DNA from: Pseudomonadales bacterium
GTDB taxonomy: Bacteria; Pseudomonadota; Gammaproteobacteria; Pseudomonadales; Azotimanducaceae
Direction: 5' to 3'
Assembly: GCA_028285415.1 (NCBI GenBank)
Contig: JANQPF010000003.1
Span: 1-64,000, forward strand
Length of the DNA: 64,000 bases
In this document: in pieces, positions 8,723 to 17,310 of the stretch
Layout: every line of letters begins with the position of its first letter
Numbering within the stretch: position 1 is the stretch's first letter
Notes under the pieces: model-generated
The model's database searches: none
What the model saw: only the letters and a program-made list of their open reading frames with translations
Told to the model about the DNA's origin: nothing
Translations under genes and position numbers: made by a program

Positions 8723-9355
8723 ATGACGTTCAAATCCTGGTTTTACGACCACTTCGTCGCCGCCCGCTACGACAAAACGCTGGCAGAGATTACCGACGAT
8801 TTCCGCCAGATCTGCATCGACCGGACCACCGTCAAAGCGGGCGACACCGTGCTCGATCTGGGCTGCGGTACCGGCTTGAATCAGCCTCACCTCGCAGCCC
8901 GCCTCCGGGCTGACGCTGGCGGTAAAATCATCGGCGTTGATGCCTCGGAAAACATGCTGGCGCAGGCGCGAGCACGGGCGCAGGCACAGGGCTATGCTGA
9001 TCGACTGCAGCTGATACAAGGCGACATCCGCAACCTTCGGCAGCTGGTCGAAGGCCCGGTAGACGTTGTCATCGCCACCCTGATCTTCAGCGTGGTACCC
9101 GACTGGCGCAACGTATTCGCCGCATCTTTCGAACTCCTGAAACCAGGCGGGCGCTACGGCACCATGGACAATTACTGGCCCAATCCGTCGCTCAGACTGT
9201 GGTTCCTGAGCTGGACGTTTGCCGCGGATGCAAAACGGCCCGGCTTCGAACCGCTGCAGCAGGCGGCTGCTGATTTTCAGCTCGAATATCATCCACCCGA
9301 CGCGGACGTGCAGTTTTACGTCGCATACGGTACGAAACCCGAACAACCTGAATAG
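8723..9355 (+). CDS. class I SAM-dependent methyltransferase
   Basis: 210 residues. Motif I is LDLGCGTG at residues 44-51, followed by GVDAS (acidic residue of motif II) and the motif IV region DVVIATLIFSVVPDW. The C-terminal half contains MDNYWPNPSLRLWFLSW, as in ubiquinone/menaquinone-type small-molecule methyltransferases. The ATG at 8723 follows GAGGGGAG; an earlier TTG in frame is less likely. It is divergent from the metallohydrolase and 15 bases before a hydrolase gene, with which it probably forms an operon. The substrate is unknown. Confidence 0.88.
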   Translation: MTFKSWFYDHFVAARYDKTLAEITDDFRQICIDRTTVKAGDTVLDLGCGTGLNQPHLAARLRADAGGKIIGVDASENMLAQARARAQAQGYADRLQLIQGDIRNLRQLVEGPVDVVIATLIFSVVPDWRNVFAASFELLKPGGRYGTMDNYWPNPSLRLWFLSWTFAADAKRPGFEPLQQAAADFQLEYHPPDADVQFYVAYGTKPEQPE

Positions 9356-9370
9356 GAAGGCAGGTCAGCC

Positions 9371-10141
9371 GTGTTCATCGAATCAGACGGTTATGCCATT
9401 CACGTGGAAGAGTGCGGCACCGGACCCGCGATGGTGCTGGTCCACGGCTGGGGTTCCGATTCCGCCCAAAACTGGCGCGACACCGGTTGGCTGGAAGCTC
9501 TATCACCGCGACGCCGCCTGATCTGCATCGACGTTCGCGGACACGGGAAAAGTGCCAAACCGCACACCCGCGTGCCCTACGGCTACGCGGCATTGGGCCG
9601 CGACGTGCTTGCCGTCATGGATGCGTTGGATATCGCACGTTGTGACTACCTCGGTTACTCCATGGGCGCGTTCATGGGCGCGCATCTCCTGGGACACCAG
9701 GCGCAGCGATTTACCTCAATGGTGCTGGGCGGGATCGGCAACGAAACTCCCGCGAGCGCGGCCCAGGGCACTGTCATCGCGGCAGCCCTGCGCGCGCCGG
9801 ACCCGGATGCGGTCAATGATCCTGTCGGGCGAGCCGTCCGTCGATTTGTCGAAGCAAATCCGAACAACGATCTGGAGGCGCTGGCCTGCTCGGCCGAGGA
9901 AATGTGGCCGCAGGGTTATCCGCTCGATCTTGCAGGCCCGGACATCGCACGGGCTGACCTGCCCGTGCTGATCGTCAACGGCACGGACGACCACCCCTAC
10001 GTCGATTCGGCGGACAAGTTTGCAGACGCGCTCCCCAACGCAAGACACGCCCGGGTGCAAGGCTGTGATCATCTGACCGCGGTTTCCGACCCCGCCACAA
10101 AACGCATCGTCCTGGAATTTCTCGACGCTGAGCAACCCTAA
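9371..10141 (+). CDS. alpha/beta hydrolase
   Basis: 256 residues, GTG start with AGGAAGG upstream. The oxyanion HGWG is at residues 25-28, the nucleophile elbow GYSMGA has Ser97, an acidic residue lies in VNGTDDHPYV and the histidine is His234 (GCDHLTA), giving a complete triad. It is a cytoplasmic serine hydrolase of the esterase/lipase type; the substrate is not deducible. It follows the methyltransferase by 15 bases on the same strand. Confidence 0.9.
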   Translation: MFIESDGYAIHVEECGTGPAMVLVHGWGSDSAQNWRDTGWLEALSPRRRLICIDVRGHGKSAKPHTRVPYGYAALGRDVLAVMDALDIARCDYLGYSMGAFMGAHLLGHQAQRFTSMVLGGIGNETPASAAQGTVIAAALRAPDPDAVNDPVGRAVRRFVEANPNNDLEALACSAEEMWPQGYPLDLAGPDIARADLPVLIVNGTDDHPYVDSADKFADALPNARHARVQGCDHLTAVSDPATKRIVLEFLDAEQP

Positions 10142-10210
10142 GTAAAACCCCTGGTTTCGGCGCGCGTCCTGCGGAGTAGGCTAATCAGGCTCGTTCGAGA
10201 GGAAACCGTC

Positions 10211-10375
10211 ATGTTTGAGAGCCTGGAGTCGGAAGGATTCGAAGTCGAGTTGCTGGGTGACGTCCTCACCGTTCGTCATCCCGAGCTGGGTGAGAAAAGT
10301 GCGCAGATCAGCGACACACCGGCTGAGGTCGTGGCGAAGCTGCTGGCTGACGAGCTGCGGAGCAGCGCTACCTGA
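10211..10375 (+). CDS. hypothetical small acidic protein, 54 residues
   Basis: A short frame starting ATG at 10211 with GAGAGG eight bases upstream. It reads MFESLESEGFEVELLG, then a helix ending TPAEVVAKLLADEL. Regular hydrophobic spacing, the good ribosome site and a position just after the hydrolase favour a real gene. I recognise no family. Confidence 0.55.
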   Translation: MFESLESEGFEVELLGDVLTVRHPELGEKSAQISDTPAEVVAKLLADELRSSAT

Positions 10376-10427
10376 AGCACACATCCGGCAACCAGACGCC
10401 CCTGCCGCTGGAAACTAGAGCTGGATA

Positions 10428-11753
10428 CTAGAAAAGATCGAACTTCTCATCGAAGCCGAGGATGAGAATCAGCACAACGGCCAGGGGCGCAAGAAAGCGC
10501 ATGGCATAGCGCCAGAATGCGAAGAGCCCCTGTCCCGTATTGTGCAACTCTTCGCGTATCGCGCTGAGCGGCGCTACCCAGCCGACAAACACCGCAATGA
10601 GCAGCCCACCCAGGGGCACAAACAGGCTGCCGCTTAGAAAATCCAGCCAGCCCGCAAGCCCGTCTACGGACACCGAAGCGGTGCCAATGATCCAGGCGGC
10701 AGCCCCGAAGAGGCACGCCGATACAGTACGACTCAAACCCATCTGCTCTTCACCCACGGTTGCGAGGGCGACCAGAATGGCAATCGACGTCGTCAGCGCC
10801 GCAATGAAGGCGAGGAAAAAGAAAAGCCCGCCGATGAAAGCGCCGCCCGGCATGTCGGCAAAGACGACAGGGATCGCCTCGAAGATGAGCCCTGCCCCGG
10901 ACGCCGGATCGAGCCCGAATGCAAAGACGATCGGGAATATCATCAAACCGGCAACCACCGCGACCAGCGTATCCGACCCGGCGATGATCGCAGCGTTCTT
11001 TCCGATGTTTTCCTCGCGGGAAAGAAAGGAGCCGTAGGTGATCATCAATCCGCCGCCGACGCCGAGCGAAAAGAACGCCTGGCCCAGGGCAGCGAGGAAC
11101 ACGCCAGGAGTGATTGCAGAAAAATCGGGTTCGAAAAGATAGGTAAATGCTTCTGCCGCTGCTCCGTTCACCAGCGAATATACGCAGAGCATCGCCAGCA
11201 TGACGAAAAACAAAGGCATCAACACAGTCACCACACGCTCAATGCCGGCTCGCAACCCCGCCGAAACCACGCCGATGGAAATGAGCATGAAGAGCGTGTG
11301 CCAGAGCACGGCGGAGGTTGCACCGTCATAGAGCGACGGCGAGCTTGCCACAGTCGAGCTGGCCGTACCCACGAATTCACCCGCAAACGACATCAGCGCG
11401 AAGGCAAGCACCTGGCCGGCGATGACGCTGTAGGTGGTCAAAACGGTAAACGCGCCGAAGAGGCAGATATAGGCAACGATCGACCAGCGCGCCGGTCGTC
11501 CGGCATCCAGCGCCATCTGACGAACGGATCCGATCGCAGATCGTCCGCGATGCCGACCGACGGCAAACTCGGACATGAGGATGGGATACGCCACGAGCGC
11601 AACGGCGGCAAGGTAGATCAGCACAAAGGCTGATCCGCCGTTTTGCCCGGTGTAGAAAGGAAACCGCCAGAGGTTGCCAAGCCCTACCGCGGATCCGATG
11701 GATGCCATCAGGAAAACGAAGCGCGAGGACCATTGTGTTGCCGGTGCGCTCAT
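10428..11753 (-). CDS. sodium-dependent transporter, NSS/SNF family
   Basis: 441 residues with about eleven to twelve membrane segments. The N-terminus has the NSS hallmark IGSAVGLGNLWRFPF (TM1, unwound at GNLWRF) and NGGSAFVLIYL. Bacterial members such as LeuT, MhsT and TnaT import amino acids with sodium in the inner membrane. Its ATG overlaps the stop of the upstream flavin oxidoreductase by one base (TGATG), so the two are translationally coupled. The transported compound may be the substrate, or feed into the pathway, of that oxidoreductase. Confidence 0.93.
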   Translation of the reverse strand: MSAPATQWSSRFVFLMASIGSAVGLGNLWRFPFYTGQNGGSAFVLIYLAAVALVAYPILMSEFAVGRHRGRSAIGSVRQMALDAGRPARWSIVAYICLFGAFTVLTTYSVIAGQVLAFALMSFAGEFVGTASSTVASSPSLYDGATSAVLWHTLFMLISIGVVSAGLRAGIERVVTVLMPLFFVMLAMLCVYSLVNGAAAEAFTYLFEPDFSAITPGVFLAALGQAFFSLGVGGGLMITYGSFLSREENIGKNAAIIAGSDTLVAVVAGLMIFPIVFAFGLDPASGAGLIFEAIPVVFADMPGGAFIGGLFFFLAFIAALTTSIAILVALATVGEEQMGLSRTVSACLFGAAAWIIGTASVSVDGLAGWLDFLSGSLFVPLGGLLIAVFVGWVAPLSAIREELHNTGQGLFAFWRYAMRFLAPLAVVLILILGFDEKFDLF

Positions 11754-13699
11754 CAGATGCGTCTCCCCAGTTCGTTACCCGCATGTATGGCAGACATGAT
11801 GCTGCTGCGACCGCGGACATCACCGATCATGTGCGCCTTCGGACCGTTACCCTGCAGGTAGTGCCAGAGGTCGCGGTTCGGCGCGTTGTACCCGACAAAC
11901 ACCACCGTCTTGGCAGGCACGTTGCGCACGCGTTCGGTGAAGAGCACGCCGATATCGACACTGTCTTCGTTGATCGCGCGAACGTAGTGGTTGCCGATGA
12001 ATTCGAAGTTACCGTTGTAGAGTCGTTCCCGCGCGGCTCCCGCGGTCACCGGCGGATAAGGCAGATTTGCACCCGGGCTGTCGCAGCGGGATATCATCGT
12101 GACGGCAATGCCACGCTCGAGCAGCACGTCAGCTACGGAGATGGCTTCGAAGGTGCCGGTATCATCGTAGACTACGGCGGGTCCTTCGAGGTGAGTGATT
12201 TCACCGAATCCAAAGAGATCCCACGACGAGTAGACGTGTGCCCGTTCGAATCCTGCAGTGCCGGAGCCTGGCGTCGACTGCTGCATGCCATCCTGGCGAG
12301 GCATCGTGCCGGTCGCAAGCACGACCTCGTCCGGTGCCATTCGCGCGATCGCCTCTTCATCGACATAAGAGTGCAGATGCACGGGAACCCCGAGAAGCTC
12401 CAGCTCCTCGGCCAGCCAGGTGACGATCCCGCCAATGTCCGCCCGATGCGGCGCGGATGCCGCCATCGTGACCTGCCCCCCCAGGGTCTTCATCGCCTCG
12501 TGCAGCTCGACCTGATGGCCACGCATGGCCGCGGTGCGCGCAAACTCGAGCCCTGCCGGGCCGCCACCGACCACAAGAATCTTTTTCGGCTGCGCCACGC
12601 GATCTTGCGGTTCGAACGAGAGGACGTCCTCGCGCGCGGCGGACGCGTTGACCACGCAGCTGATCCGGCCGTTGGACATCAGCTGACCTACGCAGCCCAT
12701 GTTGGAACCGATGCAGGGTCTGATTTTGTGCTCGTCGCGATTTCTCGCCTTGTTGACGAGCTCCGGATCGGCAATCAGGGCACGCACCATGGACACCATG
12801 TCAGCCTCGCCGCTTGCGACGATGGCGCTGGCATGATCCAGCGTCATGATGCGGCCGGTGACGATAGTAGGCTTGGTAATGACCGGACGGATGACTTTGT
12901 TGGCTTCCATCTCCACGCCCAGCGGGTCATCCGCCGGCGCAATGAGCTTGTGGAAACGCCAGTAGGCGCCCATGTGCAGGGAGACGTAATGCACGCGCGG
13001 ATCGCAGGCGGCGGCAATCTCCGCATTTGCCTCAGCCGTCAACCCGCCGGGGACATAGTCTTCGTTAGGCAGGCGCACGCCAACAACAATATCGTCACCG
13101 ACTGCCGCCATGACGGCGTCGATCACCTCCATCATGAAGCGCATGCGGTTTTCGAGGCTGCCGCCATATTCGTCGGTGCGCTGGTTCAGTGCGGGAGACA
13201 GAAACTCGTGCAGGAGATAGCCGCTGGAGGCGTGTATGTCGACGCCGTCCAGGCCGCTGTCGCGTATGCGCTCGGCCGCTTCAACAAAACTCTGCACGAC
13301 ATCATCAATCTGCGTTTTGGTCATTTCCATGGGGATCATGCCGCCCATGGGATTCGGAATCGCGCTCGCCGACCAGCTTTCCGGTGCCGCCGGATAGCTG
13401 GCACCCGGGTGGTACAGCTGGATGAAGAGCTTCATGTCGTGAGGACGCACACGATCCGCGATTTCCGTCAGGAAGGGTCTGCAATCGTCGGAGAAGAGTG
13501 GAATTCCTGTCGGAGCGCCGGGATGCACCCCTGTTGCCTGGATGGTGGACATCCCAACGCCGCCACGGGCGCGCGCTTCGTGATAGGCGATGAGCGCCTC
13601 ACCGGCAAGGCCTGTCCCATGAGGCGATCGAACGATGCGGTTTTTGATCTCCGTGTTGCCGACGCGGACGGGTTCAAACAAGTTGTCGTACAGCGCCAT
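11753..13699 (-). CDS. NADH:flavin oxidoreductase, 2,4-dienoyl-CoA reductase type, with altered Fe-S motif
   Basis: 648 residues from ATG 13699, preceded by GGGGAGAAC. Residues 1-~330 form an old-yellow-enzyme FMN barrel, and ~370-648 an NAD(P)/FAD domain with VVGGGPAG at 377-383. In FadH and trimethylamine dehydrogenase relatives a 4Fe-4S cluster is held by four cysteines between these domains. Here three are visible (Cys329, Cys336, Cys348), but the position of the second ligand is Ser332 (TCC). The cluster may be serine-ligated, altered or absent. It is the first gene of an operon with the sodium-dependent transporter, and is divergent from a luciferase-like gene. Confidence 0.9.
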   Translation of the reverse strand: MALYDNLFEPVRVGNTEIKNRIVRSPHGTGLAGEALIAYHEARARGGVGMSTIQATGVHPGAPTGIPLFSDDCRPFLTEIADRVRPHDMKLFIQLYHPGASYPAAPESWSASAIPNPMGGMIPMEMTKTQIDDVVQSFVEAAERIRDSGLDGVDIHASSGYLLHEFLSPALNQRTDEYGGSLENRMRFMMEVIDAVMAAVGDDIVVGVRLPNEDYVPGGLTAEANAEIAAACDPRVHYVSLHMGAYWRFHKLIAPADDPLGVEMEANKVIRPVITKPTIVTGRIMTLDHASAIVASGEADMVSMVRALIADPELVNKARNRDEHKIRPCIGSNMGCVGQLMSNGRISCVVNASAAREDVLSFEPQDRVAQPKKILVVGGGPAGLEFARTAAMRGHQVELHEAMKTLGGQVTMAASAPHRADIGGIVTWLAEELELLGVPVHLHSYVDEEAIARMAPDEVVLATGTMPRQDGMQQSTPGSGTAGFERAHVYSSWDLFGFGEITHLEGPAVVYDDTGTFEAISVADVLLERGIAVTMISRCDSPGANLPYPPVTAGAARERLYNGNFEFIGNHYVRAINEDSVDIGVLFTERVRNVPAKTVVFVGYNAPNRDLWHYLQGNGPKAHMIGDVRGRSSIMSAIHAGNELGRRI

Positions 13700-13783
13700 C
13701 GTTCTCCCCAGTTCGATGCCAGCTTCACGGGCATTGTACGGGGCTGATAGGATGCTCACCAGAAGCACACACCGGGGAACACC

Positions 13784-14653
13784 ATGAAAGTAGGTCTCGC
13801 ATTCGCAAGCAGCGTCGGCATCGACGGCGCTACGGCTCTGGACATCTGTAAGCGCGCCGAAGACGCCGGTTTCGAATCGGTGTGGGGCGGCGAACATGTG
13901 ATCATGCCGGACTCCATCCTCTCGAAGTACCCGTACACGCCGGACGGCAAAATTCCCGCCGAGCCGGATACCCCGATTCCCGATCCGCTCATCTGGTTGG
14001 GATTCGCCGCCGCCGCGGCGCCGTCACTGAAACTCGGCACCTGCATTCTCATCGTTCCTCAGCGCAATCCGCTGATCCTGGCAAAAGAGCTCGCCACGCT
14101 GGATCAGCTCTCCGGCGGTCGCGTCGAGCTGGGCCTGGGCGTCGGCTGGATGCAGGAGGAGTTCGACGCGCTGGGTGTGCCGTGGGAACGACGCGGCGCG
14201 CGCAACGACGAGTACATTGCCGCCATGCGTGCGCTGTGGGCAGCACCGCACGCCGAGTTTCACGGTGAGTTTGTCGACTTCGAGCCCGTCACCTGCAGCC
14301 CACGTCCCGTCAACGGCAACATTCCCGTCCTCGTGGGCGGGGATACGGATGCCGCCATCCGCCGCGCGGTAAAGCTCGCAGACGGCTATTTCCCCGGTGA
14401 GGGCGACGTCAATCGCCTGGAGGAACTGCTCGGCAGGGTACGCGGCGCCGCTGAGGCTGCGGACCGAGATCCCGACAGCATCGAAATCAACGCCATGTTC
14501 GGGGCGCAAATGGCGGATCCTGTGCGCGGTGCTGAAGAGCTTGCCGGTCTCGGCGTCGGGCGCATCATGATTCCGGCGTTTTTCTTTGCCGGGCCGGACG
14601 GGCTGGATCGTTTGAGCCAGTTCGGCGAGAACGTGGTCAGCCAGCTCAAGTAA
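13784..14653 (+). CDS. LLM-class flavin/F420-dependent oxidoreductase
   Basis: 289 residues with the luciferase-like barrel: AEDAGFESVWGGEHV near residue 25-40, then ELATLDQLSGGRVELGLGVGWMQEEF, PVLVGGDTDAAIRRAVKLADGYFPG and a C-terminal IMIPAFF. This arrangement fits the TIGR03619-type subgroup usually labelled F420-dependent. The ATG at 13784 follows GGGGAAC. It is divergent from the flavin oxidoreductase across 84 bases. Most Gammaproteobacteria do not make F420, so FMN supplied by a reductase is a reasonable alternative. The substrate is unknown. Confidence 0.88.
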   Translation: MKVGLAFASSVGIDGATALDICKRAEDAGFESVWGGEHVIMPDSILSKYPYTPDGKIPAEPDTPIPDPLIWLGFAAAAAPSLKLGTCILIVPQRNPLILAKELATLDQLSGGRVELGLGVGWMQEEFDALGVPWERRGARNDEYIAAMRALWAAPHAEFHGEFVDFEPVTCSPRPVNGNIPVLVGGDTDAAIRRAVKLADGYFPGEGDVNRLEELLGRVRGAAEAADRDPDSIEINAMFGAQMADPVRGAEELAGLGVGRIMIPAFFFAGPDGLDRLSQFGENVVSQLK

Positions 14654-14659
14654 CCTTCA

Positions 14660-14674
14660 CGCGGTTTTGCCGCG
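14660..14674. terminator. hairpin after the luciferase-like gene
   Basis: CGCGG and CCGCG pair around a TTTTG loop, seven bases past the TAA stop. There is no T-run, so termination is uncertain. Confidence 0.3.
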
Positions 14675-14715
14675 AACGTGCTAACGTCGGCCTCACCACA
14701 CTCGAGGAGCAACTC

Positions 14716-15240
14716 ATGACTCAGCGACTCCTGTCTTTCGCCGCCTGCCTGCTGTTTGCCTCAGCAGTTCATGCAGCACCCCAAGTCGGCGATCCGGCCC
14801 CTGACTGGACCCTGCGGGGCTCAGACGGCAACCTGCACAGCCTGGCGGACCTTCGCGGTCAGCACGTGGTCATCGCGTTCTTTCCAAAAGCCTTTACCAG
14901 CGGCTGAACCATCGAATGCAAAGCGCTGCGTGACAGTGACAAAGAAATTCGCAACTACAACGTCGTCTACTTCATGGCGAGCGTTGACTCTGTCGAAGAC
15001 AACACGGGCTTCGCCAGGAAAAACAAAGCGACGTTTCCCATTCTGGCCGACCCCACCAAGGAAACGGCCCGCGCTTACGGCGTGCTCGGCGGTCACGGCT
15101 TCGCCAACCGCTGGACGTTTTACATCGATCCGGAAGGGCTCATCGCACGCATCGACAAGTCGGTGAATCCGATGTCCGCGGGTGACGATCTCGTGGCCAA
15201 CCTGGAGGAGCTCGGCGTCCCAGTCGCGGGCGCGGACTGA
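14716..15240 (+). CDS. exported peroxiredoxin with in-frame TGA at the peroxidatic position (probable selenoprotein)
   Basis: Read through one TGA, the frame gives 174 residues. A signal peptide (MTQRLLSFAACLLFASAVHA) leads into a thioredoxin-fold AhpC/TSA peroxiredoxin: GDPAPDWTL, VVIAFFPKAFTSG, then TGA at 14905-14907 as residue 64, TIECKALRD, FPILADPTKETARAYGV and RWTFYIDPEGLI. The stop sits exactly where this family has its peroxidatic Cys/Sec. Both halves are well conserved in the same frame, and a SECIS-like hairpin follows. The resolving residue is probably Cys68. A ribosome site GAGGAG precedes the ATG. The alternatives are a TGC-to-TGA nonsense change or a sequencing error. Ordinary gene callers would cut it at codon 64. 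Confidence 0.85.
14924..14938 (+). promoter_or_regulatory. SECIS-like hairpin downstream of the TGA
   Basis: CGCTG and CAGTG form a five-pair stem (one G-T pair) around the loop CGTGA. The loop begins 22 bases after the TGA and has G at its second position, matching the loose bacterial SECIS rule (G in the first two loop bases, loop about 16-37 bases downstream). A competing stem (14916-14920 with 14927-14931) starts a little closer. The hairpin is short, so this supports selenocysteine but does not prove it. Confidence 0.45.
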
Positions 15241-15249
15241 CCACCGGGA

Positions 15250-15281
15250 GCTGAAGCGCGCGTCATGGACCGCGCTTCAGC
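15250..15281. terminator. 11-bp inverted repeat between convergent genes
   Basis: GCTGAAGCGCG and its exact reverse complement flank a 10-base loop. It begins ten bases after the peroxiredoxin stop, and the loop holds the stop codon of the minus-strand phosphotransferase. It probably serves as a two-way transcription end, although no strong T-run follows on either side. Confidence 0.55.
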
Positions 15282-16204
15282 AATTCATCCGTCTTCCGCA
15301 CGAGCCAGGCAAGCTCGTCCTGCTCGCCGGTGCGCAGATACCAGCCGAAATGCGACGCGGCAATCTGCACCTGGTAACAGTAGTGCCGTAAAGCGGCGTC
15401 GGCGAGGTCCCGCGCATCGAGATCGTCCGCGGCGAGCACCCGTTCGAACATGTCTGCCGCAGCCAGTGCGGGGTAGCGCGCTCCCCAGAAAGAACACCAC
15501 GCGACGTCATACAGAAAATCGCCTTGCAAAGAACACTTCCAGGAGAAGAGCCCGGTCATTGCCGTTGCATCCTCCGTCACCAGAACGTTGCGATGTAAAA
15601 GGTCGCCATGGATGAGGTCGCGCCGCTCCGGACACACAGGCAGCAGCTCTTCAATCTGTCGACGGCAGGCCGTAAAGAGTCTCGTCAGATCCGGATGCCG
15701 CTCCAGCTCACCCCGCCACCGCGCTCCGGGGCGATCCTCGAGACCGGCGCGCAGGAGCTCATGCCAGTCAGCAGGACCTTCACCGGCGGCTTCACTCCAG
15801 TAGACCGCATCGCTGCCGGTTGCGACACGACGTATCTTGGCTAGCAGTCCGGCCAGCGTGCGCGCCAGCGGTTCGGCAAGCTCCACCGGCGTGTCTTCCA
15901 GAATCATGCCGTGGTGACGACGCGTAATCGCATAGTGACCGCCAAAAGCATCACCCCGGTCCAGCATTTCGGGAACGGGTAGATGCGGTGCGAACGCAGC
16001 TGCGTCGGCATCCATGGCGAAACCCTCCACGCCGTCACTGAGGCGCAGGACCAGCGCGGTCTCATTCACGCGATACGCAAACGCGCTGGACCAGTATCCA
16101 CCCGACAGTGGTTCGAGATCCTCGATCTTCCCGCCGTGTTTCGCCTCAAGCCAGCCACCAATTCGTGCCGGTGGCAGGTGGTCAAACGGTTTGGTTCGGC
16201 TCAT
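15263..16204 (-). CDS. APH-type phosphotransferase family protein with altered Mg motif
   Basis: 313 residues. The N-lobe has EPLSGGYWSSAF, and the Brenner motif HGDLLHRN at 199-206 provides the catalytic Asp and Asn. The following metal motif, normally IDW before the GD..YD block, reads LFSW (Ser221) in GLFSWKCSLQGDFLYDVAW, so the second magnesium aspartate is missing. The protein may be inactive, or bind ATP differently. Its ATG overlaps the serine hydrolase stop (ATGA), making it the third gene of the P450 operon. The substrate is unknown; antibiotic resistance should not be assumed. Confidence 0.85.
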   Translation of the reverse strand: MSRTKPFDHLPPARIGGWLEAKHGGKIEDLEPLSGGYWSSAFAYRVNETALVLRLSDGVEGFAMDADAAAFAPHLPVPEMLDRGDAFGGHYAITRRHHGMILEDTPVELAEPLARTLAGLLAKIRRVATGSDAVYWSEAAGEGPADWHELLRAGLEDRPGARWRGELERHPDLTRLFTACRRQIEELLPVCPERRDLIHGDLLHRNVLVTEDATAMTGLFSWKCSLQGDFLYDVAWCSFWGARYPALAAADMFERVLAADDLDARDLADAALRHYCYQVQIAASHFGWYLRTGEQDELAWLVRKTDELLKRGP

Positions 16205-17310
16205 GGCAGCAGTGCTGCGAGACGCTGCACGAGCGCCGGCAGATCAACCTTGCCGTCGCGATTGGTCTGCACGGCGACAGAGGTTCCGGACGGGAGGTGA
16301 TGGAGCACGCGCGAGCGGTACCCGGGCCAACGCCCGCCGTGCGAGATCGTTTCCCCGTCCGCAGTGACAAACAGGCCAAATCCGTAGTGATAGCCGGGCT
16401 CAGCAGGATCCTTGTATCCGCCGTTTACCATTGCGGTAAACGTTGCCGGCTGGACGACACGCCCTTCCGCGAGCGCTGCGTAGAAACGCACCAGCATGGT
16501 TGGGGTGGTATTCAGCCCGCCGCCGGTCCATTCCGTTGCGGGGTCGAGTTTCATTCTACCTTTGGCGTCGAGATTCCGTGACAAACCAAACCAGCCGCCG
16601 TCGAGGTAGCCGGGCGGCACACCCGCCGGATTGGAGGTAACAACCGGAACAACGTGCTCAAGGGACAGCGGTTGCAGTATCCGCTCATTGAGCAACTCGT
16701 GGTACGAGCCGCCGGTAGCGGCTTCCAGCAGCCGACCCAGCACCAGATAACCCGTATCGGAGTAGGCAAACCCGTGCCCGGCTTCGAACAGCGCCCGACG
16801 GTCCAGCGTAAAATCGATGAGCTCTTCAGGCGTGAAGTAGCTGCTGCCGCGGCGCAGAGCGCGCCAGGCGTGCGCAACCTGAAACCCCATCGTATCGGAA
16901 TAGTCTCTGATGCCGCTCGAATGGGATAGCAGATCCCTCACCCGCATGCTGTCGGCGTTGGGTAGTCGCGCGTACCAGCCTGTCTCTCCAAGCCACGTTG
17001 CTGCCCTGTCGTCTAACGACAGCGTGCCGTCTTCCACCAGCAGGCAGACCAGCGCAGCCACGAACGTTTTGCCGGTGCTGCCGCCGGGCATCGGCGTGGT
17101 ATCGTCCAGCGCAATCTCCGCTTCGATATCGGCAAAGCCAACCGCTGCCCGCACTTCCTCGCCATCGGCAAAGCGAACCGCCGCGCGTAAGCCCGGCATG
17201 TTGTGCGCCGCGCGCTCGGTTTCGAGAAATTCGACGAGCGCCGGACGATCCAGGGCAACCGCCGACACCGTCACGCTCATCAGCAGCAGAACCAGGAGGC
17301 TATGGCGCAT
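16201..17310 (-). CDS. serine hydrolase, beta-lactamase class C/CubicO-like, exported
   Basis: 369 residues from ATG 17310, with a signal peptide (MRHSLLVLLLMSVTVSAVA). The SxxK motif is Ser78-Thr-Gly-Lys81, the YxN-equivalent is Tyr-Ser-Asp in FAYSDTGY, and a late HGG (HGGRWPG) replaces KTG. This is the pattern of D-aminopeptidases, esterases and PBP4*-like proteins rather than true beta-lactamases. It should act in the periplasm. The start overlaps the P450 stop by one base (TGATG) and its end overlaps the phosphotransferase. Confidence 0.88.
   Translation of the reverse strand: MRHSLLVLLLMSVTVSAVALDRPALVEFLETERAAHNMPGLRAAVRFADGEEVRAAVGFADIEAEIALDDTTPMPGGSTGKTFVAALVCLLVEDGTLSLDDRAATWLGETGWYARLPNADSMRVRDLLSHSSGIRDYSDTMGFQVAHAWRALRRGSSYFTPEELIDFTLDRRALFEAGHGFAYSDTGYLVLGRLLEAATGGSYHELLNERILQPLSLEHVVPVVTSNPAGVPPGYLDGGWFGLSRNLDAKGRMKLDPATEWTGGGLNTTPTMLVRFYAALAEGRVVQPATFTAMVNGGYKDPAEPGYHYGFGLFVTADGETISHGGRWPGYRSRVLHHLPSGTSVAVQTNRDGKVDLPALVQRLAALLP

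Noticed and set aside
11702-13747. Long plus-strand frame of 681 codons
   Set aside because: It is the antisense shadow of the flavin oxidoreductase, which shows clear family motifs.
16201-17310. Beta-lactamase resistance gene
   Set aside because: The motif set (SxxK, YSD, HGG) fits CubicO-like esterases or peptidases, not class C beta-lactamases with KTG.
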